From Ensifer adhaerens (lineage in GTDB: Bacteria; Pseudomonadota; Alphaproteobacteria; Rhizobiales; Rhizobiaceae): a stretch of DNA of 64,000 nucleotides. The DNA lies in the NCBI RefSeq assembly GCF_002940685.1, contig NZ_PNFP01000005.1, positions 352,613 to 416,612 on the forward strand, given 5' to 3'. The position numbers and the translations under genes are program-made. Shown here piece after piece: positions 1-9,473 of this stretch. Below the pieces are notes generated by a model, which had not been told where the DNA came from, ran no database searches, and worked only from the letters and a program-made list of their open reading frames with translations. Every line of letters starts with the position of its first letter. The stretch's first letter is position 1.

Positions 1-54
1 GCCGATCGCCTGGAGACGCTGCAGGCGATGATCGAAGCGCGCGAGAGCACATAA
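1..54 (+). CDS. C-terminal fragment of an unidentified protein
   Basis: The first frame is open from the window edge to a TAA stop at 52-54 and encodes ADRLETLQAMIEAREST. The high-GC codon use fits a real gene tail, and a DUF3008 gene follows 78 bases later on the same strand. Only 17 residues are visible, forming a short amphipathic helix-like end, so no family can be assigned. Confidence 0.45.
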   Translation, partial: ADRLETLQAMIEAREST

Positions 55-132
55 CAACACCTGCGAAGATCAAGGGAACACTGACGACGGCTGCGCGTTG
101 GGATCGGACCACCAACCGAAAGGCCAAGCATC

Positions 133-318
133 ATGCCAGCAAAGTCGAAAGCCCAGCAGCGTGCGGCCGGCGCCGCGCTTGCCGCAAAGCGCGGAGACAT
201 CAAGAAATCCAGCCTGAAGGGCGCCTCGCGCGAAATGGAAGAATCCATGAGCGAAGGTGAGCTCAAGGAGCTTGCCGAAACCAAGGGCAAGACGCTGCCC
301 GAACGGAAGGGCAGTTAA
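133..318 (+). CDS. DUF3008 family small protein
   Basis: A 61-residue, highly charged protein starting MPAKSKAQQRAAGAALAAKR, which is the typical opening of DUF3008 proteins. These are small lysine/arginine/alanine-rich proteins common in Rhizobiales and other proteobacteria, and they have no established function. It has no signal peptide or membrane segment, so a cytosolic protein, perhaps binding nucleic acid, is likely; that role is only inference from the basic N-terminus. The C-terminal half (about residues 37-61) is acidic and then basic (EGELKELAETKGKTLPERKG). ATG at 133 is the only sensible start. It is probably monocistronic, since the next gene begins about 90 bases later without a clear shared signal. 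Confidence 0.8.
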   Translation: MPAKSKAQQRAAGAALAAKRGDIKKSSLKGASREMEESMSEGELKELAETKGKTLPERKGS

Positions 319-404
319 TTGCACGCCTCGAACAAAAGCGACGCCTAAAGCAAGAATTATTAAGACCCTTTTGGGAAAATCCCTGTCGTTACATAGCCAT
401 TCGC

Positions 405-3092
405 GTGCCGCCGGGGTGTTTTGTGCCTGCCAGACATGCTTTGAACCTCGGAATAAAAAGGCTCTCGAGGGTTTTGACGCCAAGCTATCTTCCGGCGATC
501 ATCGCCGCCGTCGTGGTTCTGGTCGCCGGCATCCTTGCGGACAACCAGAATCAGGTGGTCGACGAGGCGCGCCAGCGCGCGCGCGTCGCCGAGGAACTCA
601 ATCCCATCCGCTCCAAGCTCGAGGCCAACGTCAACGGCAACATCCAGCTTGTGCGCGGGCTGATCGGCACGCTCGTCACCGAGCCGGCAATGGATCAGCA
701 GCGTTTCGCCGCGCTATCGCGCAGCGTCTTTACGGAACGCTCGCAATTGCGCAGCATCGCGGCGGCACCCGATCTGATCGTCTCGCTCGTCTATCCGCTC
801 GAAAATAACCGCAGGGCGCTCGGCCTCGACTACCGCAAGAACGAGGCGCAACGCGCCGCCGTCATGCGGGTGAAGGACACCGGCCAGATGGTGCTTGCCG
901 GCCCCGTCGATCTTGTCCAGGGCGGCGAGGGGCTGATCGGTCGCTTCCCCGTGTCGATCGACGCGGGCGGCGGCAGCAACCGTTTCTGGGGCATCATCTC
1001 TGCAATCATCGACATGGACCGGCTCTATCGCGACAGCGGCCTTTCTTCCGATGAGCTCGGGATTGACGTCGCCATTGCCGGTCGGGACGGCACGGGTTCG
1101 CAAGGTCCGGTCTTTTACGGCGACCCGAAGATTTTCCGCGATGCGCCGGTGGACATCACCGTGCTTCTGCCCGGTGGCTCCTGGCATATCGCAGCCGTTC
1201 CGAAGGGCGGCTGGCCGACGACTGCGGGCAATGCCTGGCTCATCCGCGGCCTCATCGTCATCGGCGGCCTGATGATCATCCTGCCGATGGTGCTGACCGG
1301 GCGCCTCTTGAGTGAGCGGCAAGGCAATGTTCGTGCCCTCAGGCATGGCAAGGCGCAGCTCCAGGAACTCTCCCATCGCCTGAAGATCGCCCTCGACTCG
1401 TCGCAGATCGGCATCTGGGAACTCGACGTCGCAAGCAGGAAGCTGCTCTGGGACGACCGGACCAAGGAACTTTATGGGCAAAAGGCGTCGCTGCGTCAGG
1501 CCTATGACGACTGGAAGCATGCGCTGCATCCTGATGATCTCGACCGCGCCGAACGGGAGTTTGCCGAGGCGCTGGAATCCGGGCTTGCCTACAGTTCCGA
1601 TTTCCGTGTCCGCCTGCCCGATGGCGGCACGCGTCACATTCGCGCCAATGGCTCCTTCTACGTCGGCGCTGACGGACGCCGGAAGATCGTCGGGGTCAAT
1701 TGGGACGTGACCGCCGACTTCGAGACCCGCGAAACGCTGTTCGAAGCCAAGCGCACGGCCGAGGCGCACAGCGCCGAGCTCGAGGCGGCGCGCCATCGCA
1801 TGGAGTTCAATGCGCTGCACGATCCGCTGACCGGCCTGCCGAACCGCCGGTTCCTCGACCAGGTCCTGGCCGATCGCGACCGGCATTTCACCCCCGGGGC
1901 GAAGCTCAGCATCTTCCACATGGACCTCGACAGGTTCAAGCAGATCAACGACACGCTCGGCCACGCGGCCGGCGACGAGATCCTCAGGCACGCCGCCGAA
2001 CTCCTGCGCAGCAATGCCGATGGGAAGGACTTCGTCGCCCGCATCGGCGGTGACGAATTCGTCCTCGTCCGCCAGGACGGCGGCGTGGAGCCCGATGCCC
2101 GGCTGGCCTCGCGCATCATTGAGGCAATGAGCGTGCCCGTCCGCTACAAGGACCAGGAATGTCGCATCGGCGTCAGCATCGGCATCGCCGCCCAGAGCCA
2201 GGCGAGCGAAGAGCTGTCGCACGTGCTCGTCAATGCCGACATCGCGCTCTACGAGGCCAAGCGGCGCGGCCGCAACCGCCACGAGATCTTTACCGGCGAA
2301 CTGAAGACGGCCGTCTTCAAGACCAAGCAGACCGCCGACGAGATCCTGCGCGGGCTCGAGCACAACGAGTTCATCGCGCATTTCCAGCCGCAGTTCTGCC
2401 CGCGCTCGCTCGACATCATCGGCGTCGAGGCGCTGGCGCGCTGGGACCATCCGACCAAGGGCCTGCTCGGCCCGCACACCTTCCTGAAGACGGCGGAAGA
2501 CATCAACGTGGTGGCGGCGATCGACCAGGCGATCCTGGAGCAGGCGCTGTTCCAGATCTACCGCTGGGAAGCGAGCGGCATCCATATCCCGAAGGTCTCG
2601 GTCAACCTCTCCTATGCCCGGCTTCACGACGAAAACCTGATCGATCGCCTCGAACAGTTGCAGATCCCGGCAGGCCGCCTGTCGTTCGAACTGCTGGAAT
2701 CGATCTCCTTCGACGAAAGCGACATGACGGTTCTGTCGAACATCCGTCGGATCAAAGAACTCGGCATCGACATCGAGATCGACGATTTCGGCACCGGCTA
2801 CGCATCCATCGTCAGCCTTCTGAAACTGACGCCACGGCGCTTGAAGATCGACCGCCAGCTCGTCCTGCCAATCCTCAAGTCGCCAACCGAAAAGCGTCTG
2901 GTCGAGTCCATCATCGACATCGGCACGTCGCTCGGCATCGAGGTGATCGCCGAGGGCGTCGAAACCCTCGAACACGCGGCCATCCTGCAGGAACTCGGCT
3001 GCCACGGGCTGCAGGGCTATGCCTTCGCCCGGCCGATGAGCGCCAATGATCTTGCGACCTTCGCCTTCGAGCGCCGGTGGCTCGCAGCCTGA
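405..3092 (+). CDS. CHASE-PAS-GGDEF-EAL c-di-GMP turnover protein
   Basis: An 895-residue inner-membrane signalling protein. A membrane helix (about 28-46) and a second (about 278-300) bracket a periplasmic CHASE-type sensor region. A PAS fold follows (about 325-445), then a GGDEF diguanylate cyclase domain (about 465-630) with an intact GGDEF motif near 548, then an EAL phosphodiesterase domain with EAL at about 675, NLSYARL, FELLES, DDFGTGYAS, KIDRQL and EGVET all present. Both catalytic domains therefore look competent, which is common in bifunctional proteins, and the net activity cannot be read from sequence. The five-residue-upstream inhibitory site reads DGKD instead of RxxD, so product inhibition is probably absent. 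The start is uncertain: GTG at 405 has no good ribosome-binding site, and GTG 423 or TTG 474 are alternatives that keep the first helix. Confidence 0.9.
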   Translation: MPPGCFVPARHALNLGIKRLSRVLTPSYLPAIIAAVVVLVAGILADNQNQVVDEARQRARVAEELNPIRSKLEANVNGNIQLVRGLIGTLVTEPAMDQQRFAALSRSVFTERSQLRSIAAAPDLIVSLVYPLENNRRALGLDYRKNEAQRAAVMRVKDTGQMVLAGPVDLVQGGEGLIGRFPVSIDAGGGSNRFWGIISAIIDMDRLYRDSGLSSDELGIDVAIAGRDGTGSQGPVFYGDPKIFRDAPVDITVLLPGGSWHIAAVPKGGWPTTAGNAWLIRGLIVIGGLMIILPMVLTGRLLSERQGNVRALRHGKAQLQELSHRLKIALDSSQIGIWELDVASRKLLWDDRTKELYGQKASLRQAYDDWKHALHPDDLDRAEREFAEALESGLAYSSDFRVRLPDGGTRHIRANGSFYVGADGRRKIVGVNWDVTADFETRETLFEAKRTAEAHSAELEAARHRMEFNALHDPLTGLPNRRFLDQVLADRDRHFTPGAKLSIFHMDLDRFKQINDTLGHAAGDEILRHAAELLRSNADGKDFVARIGGDEFVLVRQDGGVEPDARLASRIIEAMSVPVRYKDQECRIGVSIGIAAQSQASEELSHVLVNADIALYEAKRRGRNRHEIFTGELKTAVFKTKQTADEILRGLEHNEFIAHFQPQFCPRSLDIIGVEALARWDHPTKGLLGPHTFLKTAEDINVVAAIDQAILEQALFQIYRWEASGIHIPKVSVNLSYARLHDENLIDRLEQLQIPAGRLSFELLESISFDESDMTVLSNIRRIKELGIDIEIDDFGTGYASIVSLLKLTPRRLKIDRQLVLPILKSPTEKRLVESIIDIGTSLGIEVIAEGVETLEHAAILQELGCHGLQGYAFARPMSANDLATFAFERRWLAA

Positions 3093-3256
3093 GATACGCC
3101 TCAACGTCTGTTAAAAACGCAGGTGCGTGCATTTTTCGCACACTCAAGGCTTGGCAGCCCTGCCGCGAATCGCCATAAAAACAATTGCCTGCCTCCGCTT
3201 TTTGGGAATGGCGGCATCACCTGCGGCAGTCGCTGATGCGATCGCCCTTTCGGGCC

Positions 3257-3310
3257 TCTAGAGTGTCCCGCTTCAAGTGGAACCACTGAAAGCGGAAAAG
3301 ATGCTCTAGA
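3257..3310. repeat. Rhizobial intergenic palindrome (TCTAGA-bounded)
   Basis: A 54-base imperfect palindrome that begins and ends with TCTAGA. The central stem CCGCTTCAAGTGG pairs with CCACTGAAAGCGG with two mismatches around an AA loop. Elements of this kind, with a core reading AAGTGGAACCACT, recur between genes in Rhizobium and Sinorhizobium genomes. It lies between the c-di-GMP gene and the pha operon, in a 284-base gap (3093-3376) where I see no gene. It could act as a transcript end or stabiliser. Confidence 0.65.
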
Positions 3311-3376
3311 AACAAAATCCTGGTGCGTCCCTTGTGCATTCTTTCGGAAAGCACGGCGCTCTGGTGCCCGCTCTCC

Positions 3377-6328
3377 ATGAACCCGAACGAAGGGAACGGT
3401 ACGATCGAATACGCGGGAAAATTGCTTTCTGTCTTCATTCTCGCCCCATTTGCGGGAAGCCTCCTTGCAATCTTCTTCCCGCCCGATCAGCGCGGTGCAA
3501 CGGCCTGGTTCGCAGGCGCCATCGCGCTTCTGTGCTTCCTTGTCGCCGCCGGCCTCTATCCCTTTGTCACCTCAGGCGGCGTGCTGCGCTACGACATCGC
3601 CTGGCTTCCGGAACTCGGCCTCAACTTCACGCTGCGGATGGACGGGTTCGCCTGGCTTTTCACCGTCCTGGTAACCGCGATCGGCGTGCTCGTCGTGCTT
3701 TACGCGCGCTATTACATGGCCGCGGAAGACCCGGTGCCGCGCTTCCTGGCTTTGTTTCTCGCCTTCATGGGATCGATGCTCGGCGTCGTGCTTTCGGGCA
3801 ACCTCATCCTGCTTGCGGTCTTCTGGGAGCTGACGAGTATCGTCTCGTTCCTTTTGATCGGCTACTGGCATCACAATGCGCACGCCCGCGACGGCGCCCG
3901 CATGGCGCTGACCGTGACCGGCACCGGCGGCCTCTGCATGCTTGTCGGCCTCCTGCTGATGGGCCGCATCGTCGGCAGCTATGATCTCGACGTCGTGCTT
4001 GCCTCCGGCGATCTCATCCGCAACTCGCCGCTCTACATGCCGGTGCTGATCCTCGTGCTGCTCGGCGCGCTGACGAAGAGCGCGCAGTTCCCGTTCCATT
4101 TCTGGCTGCCGCACGCGATGTCGGCACCGACGCCGGTCTCGGCCTATCTGCATTCGGCGACCATGGTGAAGGCCGGCGTCTTCCTCTTGGCGCGCCTCTG
4201 GCCGGTCATGGCCGGCACCGAGGCCTGGTTCTGGATCGTCGGCCTCGCCGGGCTTTCGACGCTGCTTCTCGGCGCCTATTTCGCCATCTTCCAGCAGGAC
4301 CTCAAAGGCCTGCTTGCCTATTCCACCATCAGCCATCTCGGCCTGATCACCGTGCTCCTGAGCCTCGGCAGCCCGCTGGCCGCCGTGGCCGCCGTCTTCC
4401 ACATCGTCAACCACGCGACCTTCAAGGCGTCGCTGTTCATGGCGGCCGGCATCATCGACCACGAGACGGGAACGCGCGACATGCGCAAGCTCGGAGGGCT
4501 GATCAGGTACATGCCGGGAACGGCGGTGCTCGCCATGGTCGCAAGCGCCGCCATGGCCGGCGTGCCGCTCCTGAACGGCTTCATCTCGAAGGAAATGTTC
4601 TTCGCCGAAGCGATCGAAACGCACCAGGCCAACATCCTCGATACGATGACGCCCTATGTCGCGACGCTCGCCGGCATGTTTGCGGTCACCTATTCGCTCC
4701 GCTTCATCCACAGCGTCTTCTTCGGCAAGGCGCCGGAAGACCTGCCGAAGGTGCCGCACGAGCCGCCGCGCTGGATGCGCGTGCCGATCGAGTTCCTGGT
4801 GCTCGCCTGCCTCGTCGTCGGCATCATCCCGGCGATCACCATCGGCCCCTTCCTGCACACCGCAATCGTCTCGATCCTTGGTGCCAGCACGCCCTCCTAC
4901 AGCCTGTCGGTCTGGCACGGCTGGAACCTGCCGCTGATCATGAGCTTCGTTGCGCTGGCGGGTGGCGTCGGCCTTTATTTCCTGATGCGCAACTACCTTG
5001 CGACCAGCGTCGAAGGCCCGCCAATCTTCCGTTTGCTGCACGGCCAGCGCATCTTCGAACGCGTGCTGGTGACGCTGTCATGGAAGTGGGCGCGCGCGCT
5101 TGAGCAGAACCTCGGCACGCGGCGGCTGCAGCCGCAGATGCGTTTCCTCGTCTTCATCGCGGTCACCGCCGGCGCGCTGCCGCTCCTGTTCAATCATTTC
5201 GAACTGCCGCCGCTTCTCGTGCGCAGCATCGATCCGGCCTTCGCCCTCCTCTGGGCGGTCGGTATCGCCTGCGCGATCGGCGCGGCGATCCTTGCAAAGT
5301 TCCACAGGCTGGCGGCACTCGTGCTGCTCGGCGGCGCCGGGCTCACCACCTGCCTCACCTTCGTCTGGCTTTCGGCGCCCGACCTGGCCGTGACCCAGCT
5401 CCTCGTCGAGATCGTCACGACCGTGCTCATTCTGCTCGGTCTTCGCTGGTTGCCGAAGCGCATCGAAGACACCCAGGAAAATGAGCTGCTTTCGCTCAAG
5501 GTCCGCTTCCGCCGCCTACGCGACTTCCTGCTGGCGGTCGTAGCCGGCGGTGGCGTGGCGCTCATTGCCTATACGATGATGACCCGCCCGATGCCCGAAA
5601 CGATCGCCAGCTACTTCCTCGAGCGCGCCTACAAGGAAGGCGGCGGCACCAACGTCGTCAACGTCATCCTCGTCGACTTCCGCGGCTTCGACACCCTCGG
5701 CGAGATTGCGGTTCTCGCAATCGTCGCGCTCACGGTCTTTGCCCTGCTGCTGCGCTTCCGCCCGCAGGCAGACAGCCTGGAGGCCCCGGAACAGCAGCGC
5801 GTCCAGAACGCCTTCGACGACGACCACCCTGATCGCAACAAGGGCGACAGCGTCGCCGAATACCTGTTCGTGCCGTCGGTAATCATGCGCTGGATGTTCC
5901 CGGTCATCGGCATGCTGGCAGCCTACCTGTTCCTGCGCGGCCATGACCTGCCGGGCGGCGGCTTTGCCGCCGGCATCGCCATGTCGATCGGCTTCATTCT
6001 GCAATACATGTCCGGCGGAACCCGCTGGGTCGAGGAACGGCTGCGCATCCATCCGCTGCGCTGGATGAGCATCGGCCTTCTGGTCGCCGCCGCGACTGGC
6101 ATCGGTTCCTGGTTGTTCGGCTATCCGTTCCTGACCTCGCATGCACAATACGTCACGCTGCCGATCGTCGGGAAGTTCCCGCTCGCAAGCGCCCTGTTCT
6201 TCGATCTCGGCGTCTTCTCGCTGGTGCTCGGCGCAACGGTGCTGATCCTCATCGCGCTCGCCCACCAGTCGGTCCGCGCGCCGCGTGCCCAGGCCCGCGC
6301 GATGCGCAGCGGAAAGGAGGCGCGCTGA
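3377..6328 (+). CDS. phaAB: Mrp-type cation/H+ antiporter, fused subunits A and B
   Basis: A polytopic membrane protein of about 983 residues. The first 500 residues form the NuoL-like proton-translocation domain, with the conserved membrane glutamate in VFWELTSIVSF and lysine in GALTKSAQFPFHFW. The MrpA C-terminal region follows, then an MrpB domain in the last 130 residues (LFLRGHDLPGGGFAAGIAMS). Fusion of A and B is the Pha arrangement of Sinorhizobium, where the system drives K+ or Na+ efflux and growth in alkali. It is first in a seven-subunit operon and overlaps phaC by one base (TGATG). I chose ATG 3377; GTG 3323 would add 18 residues of non-membrane sequence. Neither has a good ribosome-binding site, and a TTG near 3422 just before the first helix is also possible. 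Confidence 0.93.
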   Translation: MNPNEGNGTIEYAGKLLSVFILAPFAGSLLAIFFPPDQRGATAWFAGAIALLCFLVAAGLYPFVTSGGVLRYDIAWLPELGLNFTLRMDGFAWLFTVLVTAIGVLVVLYARYYMAAEDPVPRFLALFLAFMGSMLGVVLSGNLILLAVFWELTSIVSFLLIGYWHHNAHARDGARMALTVTGTGGLCMLVGLLLMGRIVGSYDLDVVLASGDLIRNSPLYMPVLILVLLGALTKSAQFPFHFWLPHAMSAPTPVSAYLHSATMVKAGVFLLARLWPVMAGTEAWFWIVGLAGLSTLLLGAYFAIFQQDLKGLLAYSTISHLGLITVLLSLGSPLAAVAAVFHIVNHATFKASLFMAAGIIDHETGTRDMRKLGGLIRYMPGTAVLAMVASAAMAGVPLLNGFISKEMFFAEAIETHQANILDTMTPYVATLAGMFAVTYSLRFIHSVFFGKAPEDLPKVPHEPPRWMRVPIEFLVLACLVVGIIPAITIGPFLHTAIVSILGASTPSYSLSVWHGWNLPLIMSFVALAGGVGLYFLMRNYLATSVEGPPIFRLLHGQRIFERVLVTLSWKWARALEQNLGTRRLQPQMRFLVFIAVTAGALPLLFNHFELPPLLVRSIDPAFALLWAVGIACAIGAAILAKFHRLAALVLLGGAGLTTCLTFVWLSAPDLAVTQLLVEIVTTVLILLGLRWLPKRIEDTQENELLSLKVRFRRLRDFLLAVVAGGGVALIAYTMMTRPMPETIASYFLERAYKEGGGTNVVNVILVDFRGFDTLGEIAVLAIVALTVFALLLRFRPQADSLEAPEQQRVQNAFDDDHPDRNKGDSVAEYLFVPSVIMRWMFPVIGMLAAYLFLRGHDLPGGGFAAGIAMSIGFILQYMSGGTRWVEERLRIHPLRWMSIGLLVAAATGIGSWLFGYPFLTSHAQYVTLPIVGKFPLASALFFDLGVFSLVLGATVLILIALAHQSVRAPRAQARAMRSGKEAR

Positions 6329-6675
6329 TGGAGATCATCCTTTCTGCCGCGATCGGCGTTCTCACGGCATCCGGCGTCTACCTGCTTTTGCGCCCGCGCA
6401 CATACCAGGTGATCATCGGCCTCTCCTTGCTGTCCTATGCGGTCAATCTCTTCATCTTCGGCATGGGACGCCTTCGCGTGAACGCGCCGCCGGTGCTGGA
6501 ACCCGGTGGCGTCGGCGATCTCGGCCGCTTCACCGATCCGGTGCCGCAGGCTCTCGTCCTGACGGCGATCGTCATCGGCTTTGCGATGACCGCGCTCTTC
6601 CTCGTCGTGCTGCTCGCCTCGCGCGGCTTCACCGGGACCGACCACGTCGACGGCCGGGAGCAGCGCCATGACTAA
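6328..6675 (+). CDS. phaC: Mrp antiporter subunit C (NuoK-like)
   Basis: A 115-residue protein with three hydrophobic helices, homologous to MnhC/MrpC and to NuoK of complex I. It carries the family pattern GVYLLLRPRTYQVIIGLSLLS near the N-terminus and a conserved DPVPQALVLTAIVIGFA segment (about 70-86). It is an essential membrane subunit of the antiporter complex. The ATG overlaps the phaAB stop and the 3' end overlaps phaD by eight bases, so translation is likely coupled. The start is preceded by GGAAAGGAGG, a strong ribosome-binding site. Confidence 0.93.
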   Translation: MEIILSAAIGVLTASGVYLLLRPRTYQVIIGLSLLSYAVNLFIFGMGRLRVNAPPVLEPGGVGDLGRFTDPVPQALVLTAIVIGFAMTALFLVVLLASRGFTGTDHVDGREQRHD

Positions 6676-8284
6676 CTGGATGCACCATCTGCTGATCCTG
6701 CCGATCCTGCTGCCGCTGATGGTCGGCGCCGCGATGATCCCGATCGACGAGCGCAACCGCATGGCAAAGGGGGTGATGGGCTTCGTCTCGACGCTCGCCC
6801 TCTTCATCCTCTCGATGGTGCTGATGCGCATCGCCTCGATGGACGCAGCACCCGCCGGCAGCGGCGTCTACCAGCTCGGCAACTGGCCGGCCCCCTTCGG
6901 CATCGTGCTCGTGCTCGACCGCCTTTCGGCGCTGATGCTGTGCCTGACGAGCGGACTGGCGCTGGCCGCCCAGGCCTATTCGATCGCGCGCTGGCACACG
7001 TCGGGTCATCACTTCCATTCGCTGTTCCAGCTGCTGATCGCCGGCCTCAACGGCTCGTTCCTGACCGGCGACCTCTTCAACCTCTTCGTCTTCTTCGAGA
7101 TCATGCTGGCGGCATCCTACGGCCTGCTCCTGCATGGCTCCGGGCCGCTGCGCGTCAAGGCGGGGCTGCATTACATCGCGATCAACCTTGCCGCCTCGTC
7201 GCTCTTTCTGATCGGCGTCAGCCTGATCTATGGCGCAACCGGCACGCTCAACATGGCCGACCTCTCGATGAAGCTGGCGGCGCTCTCGCCGGACGATCGC
7301 CAGATGGTCGAGGTCGGCGCCGGGGTGCTCGGCGTCGCCTTCCTGGTCAAGGCCGGCATGTGGCCCTTGAGCTTCTGGCTGCCGACCGCCTATGCGGCCG
7401 CGACGCCGCCGGTCGCCGCCGTCTTTGCGATCCTCACCAAGGTCGGCATCTATGTCATCCTCAGGCTTTCGCTGCTGGTCTTCGGCGCGAGTGCCGGCGC
7501 CTCCGCCGGCTTTGGGCAATCGGTTCTGCTTGCGGGCGGGCTGCTGACCATCGCTTTCGGCGCCATCGGCGTGCTTGCATCGCAGGCGATGGGCCGCCTT
7601 GCCGCCTATTCGGTACTGGTTTCCTCCGGCACCTTGCTTGCCGCCATCGGGCTTGGCCATCCGAGCATGATCGCCGGCGCACTCTTCTACCTCGTCAGCT
7701 CGACGCTGACGATCGCCGCCTTCTTCCTGCTGATCGAACTGGTCGAGCGCGGCCGCGACGCCGGCGCCGACGTTCTGGCGGTGACGATGGAGGCCTATGG
7801 CGATGCCGACGAGGACGAGGAGGAGGAAGAGGCCGGCGCGGCGATCCCCGGCACCATGGCGATCCTCGGCCTCTGCTTCTGCCTCAGCGCCTTGCTGCTC
7901 GCCGGCCTGCCGCCGCTCTCCGGCTTCGTCGCCAAGTTCGCGATCCTTAGCGGTCTCTTTGGTCTCTCCGGGACGGACGCCGCCCCCGCCATTTCCGCAG
8001 CCGACTGGACCTATGTGACGCTGCTGATCGTCTCGGGTCTCGCCGCGATGATCGCCATGAACCGCGTCGGCATCCGCACCTTCTGGGCGTCGATCGAAAA
8101 CACCGTGCCGCGCGTCGTCGTCATCGAGATCACGCCCGTCGTCGTGCTGCTTGCCGCCTGTATCTTCCTGAGCCTGCAGGCCGGGCCGGCGATGCGTTAC
8201 ATGCAGGCGACGGCGGATTCGCTGTTCGATCCGGCGGGCTATACGGAACGGGTGCTTTCGGCACCGCGGGCGGGAGGGCAATAG
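6668..8284 (+). CDS. phaD: Mrp antiporter subunit D (NuoN/NuoM-like)
   Basis: A 538-residue membrane protein with a proton-translocation (Proton_antipo_M) domain. Helices carry the expected glutamate (NLFVFFEIMLAASYG) and lysine (FLVKAGMWPLSFWLPTAY). A very acidic loop, DADEDEEEEE, lies at about residues 378-388 between helices; similar acidic loops occur in other proteobacterial MrpD proteins, so I do not treat it as an insertion. With subunit A this protein is thought to form the ion and proton path. It overlaps phaC by eight bases and is followed by phaE after three bases. Confidence 0.94.
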   Translation: MTNWMHHLLILPILLPLMVGAAMIPIDERNRMAKGVMGFVSTLALFILSMVLMRIASMDAAPAGSGVYQLGNWPAPFGIVLVLDRLSALMLCLTSGLALAAQAYSIARWHTSGHHFHSLFQLLIAGLNGSFLTGDLFNLFVFFEIMLAASYGLLLHGSGPLRVKAGLHYIAINLAASSLFLIGVSLIYGATGTLNMADLSMKLAALSPDDRQMVEVGAGVLGVAFLVKAGMWPLSFWLPTAYAAATPPVAAVFAILTKVGIYVILRLSLLVFGASAGASAGFGQSVLLAGGLLTIAFGAIGVLASQAMGRLAAYSVLVSSGTLLAAIGLGHPSMIAGALFYLVSSTLTIAAFFLLIELVERGRDAGADVLAVTMEAYGDADEDEEEEEAGAAIPGTMAILGLCFCLSALLLAGLPPLSGFVAKFAILSGLFGLSGTDAAPAISAADWTYVTLLIVSGLAAMIAMNRVGIRTFWASIENTVPRVVVIEITPVVVLLAACIFLSLQAGPAMRYMQATADSLFDPAGYTERVLSAPRAGGQ

Positions 8285-8287
8285 GCG

Positions 8288-8773
8288 ATGCGCACCTGGT
8301 TTCCCTATCCGCTGCTTTCCGTCGGGCTGCTCCTCATCTGGCTGCTGCTCAATCAGTCGGTTGCGCCCGGCACGTTCATCATGGGCACGGTGCTTGCGAC
8401 CGGTCTCGGCTGGGTGACGCTGAAGCTCGGCCTCGTGCGCTCGCATCCGCGCAGGATGCTGTTGATCGTGCGCTTCGGCTTTGCCGTCGCACTCGACGTC
8501 ATCCGCTCGAACATCGCGGTCATCGCCGTCATCCTGCGAGGCCAGCGCCGGCCGCCGAACTCGGGTTTCCTGACCATCGATCTCGATCTCGATGACGAAA
8601 ACGCCCTGGCGCTGCTTGCCTGCGTCATGACGGCGACGCCGGGAACGGCCTGGCTCGAATACGACCGCCACCGCAAGTCCCTGCTCTTCCACGTGCTCGA
8701 CATGGAGAACGAGGATGTCTGGCTCGATACGGTCAGGCGCTATGAGACCGCCCTGAAGGAGATATTCGGATGA
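8288..8773 (+). CDS. phaE: Mrp antiporter subunit E
   Basis: A 161-residue MnhE/MrpE protein with two to three N-terminal hydrophobic helices and a soluble C-terminal half. The family-typical stretches FGFAVALDVIRSNIAVIAVIL and MTATPGTAWLEYD are present, the latter at about 116-128. Subunit E is needed for full assembly and activity of Mrp complexes in the systems studied. It starts three bases after the phaD stop and overlaps phaF by four bases (ATGA). Confidence 0.92.
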   Translation: MRTWFPYPLLSVGLLLIWLLLNQSVAPGTFIMGTVLATGLGWVTLKLGLVRSHPRRMLLIVRFGFAVALDVIRSNIAVIAVILRGQRRPPNSGFLTIDLDLDDENALALLACVMTATPGTAWLEYDRHRKSLLFHVLDMENEDVWLDTVRRYETALKEIFG

Positions 8774-9051
8774 TGGAACTTTCAATCATCTGGTCGATCC
8801 TGATTGCCCAGATCATGCTCGGCCTGGCGATGGCCTTCGCCTTCTATCGCATGGTGAGGGGACCGCGCGCACAGGACCGCATCCTCGGTCTCGACACGCT
8901 CTACATCAACGCCATGCTGATGCTCTTGACCTTCGGCATCCGCACCGCCAACTCGCTCTATTTCGAGTCCGCCCTGATCGTCGCGCTGATCGGCTTCGTC
9001 TCGTCGATCGCCTTCGGCAAGTTCCTGATGCGTGGGGAGATCATCGAATGA
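8770..9051 (+). CDS. phaF: Mrp antiporter subunit F
   Basis: A 93-residue protein with three hydrophobic helices and the MnhF/MrpF signature FYRMVRGPRAQDRILGLDTL at about residues 25-44. It overlaps phaE and phaG by four bases each through ATGA junctions. The family forms part of the membrane antiporter complex; some subunit F homologues were first described as bile-salt or cholate efflux determinants, but the full operon here points to cation/proton exchange. Confidence 0.92.
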   Translation: MMELSIIWSILIAQIMLGLAMAFAFYRMVRGPRAQDRILGLDTLYINAMLMLLTFGIRTANSLYFESALIVALIGFVSSIAFGKFLMRGEIIE

Positions 9052-9419
9052 GCCACCTCACCGATCTTCCTGTCTGGGCGGCCATCATCGTCTGCGGGCT
9101 TGCGGTTCTCGGCGCTCTCGTTGCGCTGATCGGCTCGGTCGGACTGCTCCGGTTTACGAGCTTCTACGAACGCCTGCATGCGCCGACGCTCGCGACCAGC
9201 GGCGGCGTGCTGATGATCTGCACCGCCTCGATCATCTGCTTTGCCGTGCTGCAGAGCCGCTGGGTGTTCCACGAAATCCTGATCATCGTCTTCGTCGTCG
9301 TCACCACGCCGGTGACGCTGATGCTGCTCGGGCAGGCCGCACTTTATCGCGACCGCGTCGAGGAAAAGCGCGGCGTCCCGCTCAAGCAGCGGCCGCCACG
9401 CGAAGAACCGGCGGAATAG
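9048..9419 (+). CDS. phaG: Mrp antiporter subunit G
   Basis: A 123-residue MnhG/MrpG protein, the last gene of the operon. It has three hydrophobic helices and the family motif GSVGLLRFTSFYERLHAPT at about 27-45, then a basic, probably cytoplasmic tail ending PPREEPAE. It starts inside the phaF stop (ATGA). It ends 54 bases before the convergent cobM stop, and I see no clear terminator hairpin in that short gap. Confidence 0.92.
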   Translation: MSHLTDLPVWAAIIVCGLAVLGALVALIGSVGLLRFTSFYERLHAPTLATSGGVLMICTASIICFAVLQSRWVFHEILIIVFVVVTTPVTLMLLGQAALYRDRVEEKRGVPLKQRPPREEPAE

Positions 9420-9473
9420 ACTTCAAACCGTGTTGCAGCGAAAAACTCAGGACAGTTCGCCGATGACCGCGGC

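Noticed and set aside
714..3104. A 796-codon open frame on the minus strand
   Set aside because: It is the shadow of the CHASE-PAS-GGDEF-EAL gene, with no conserved motifs.
7802..7834. Acidic DADEDEEEEE stretch in PhaD as a foreign insertion
   Set aside because: Similar acidic loops occur in other proteobacterial MrpD proteins, so it is a family trait, not an oddity.
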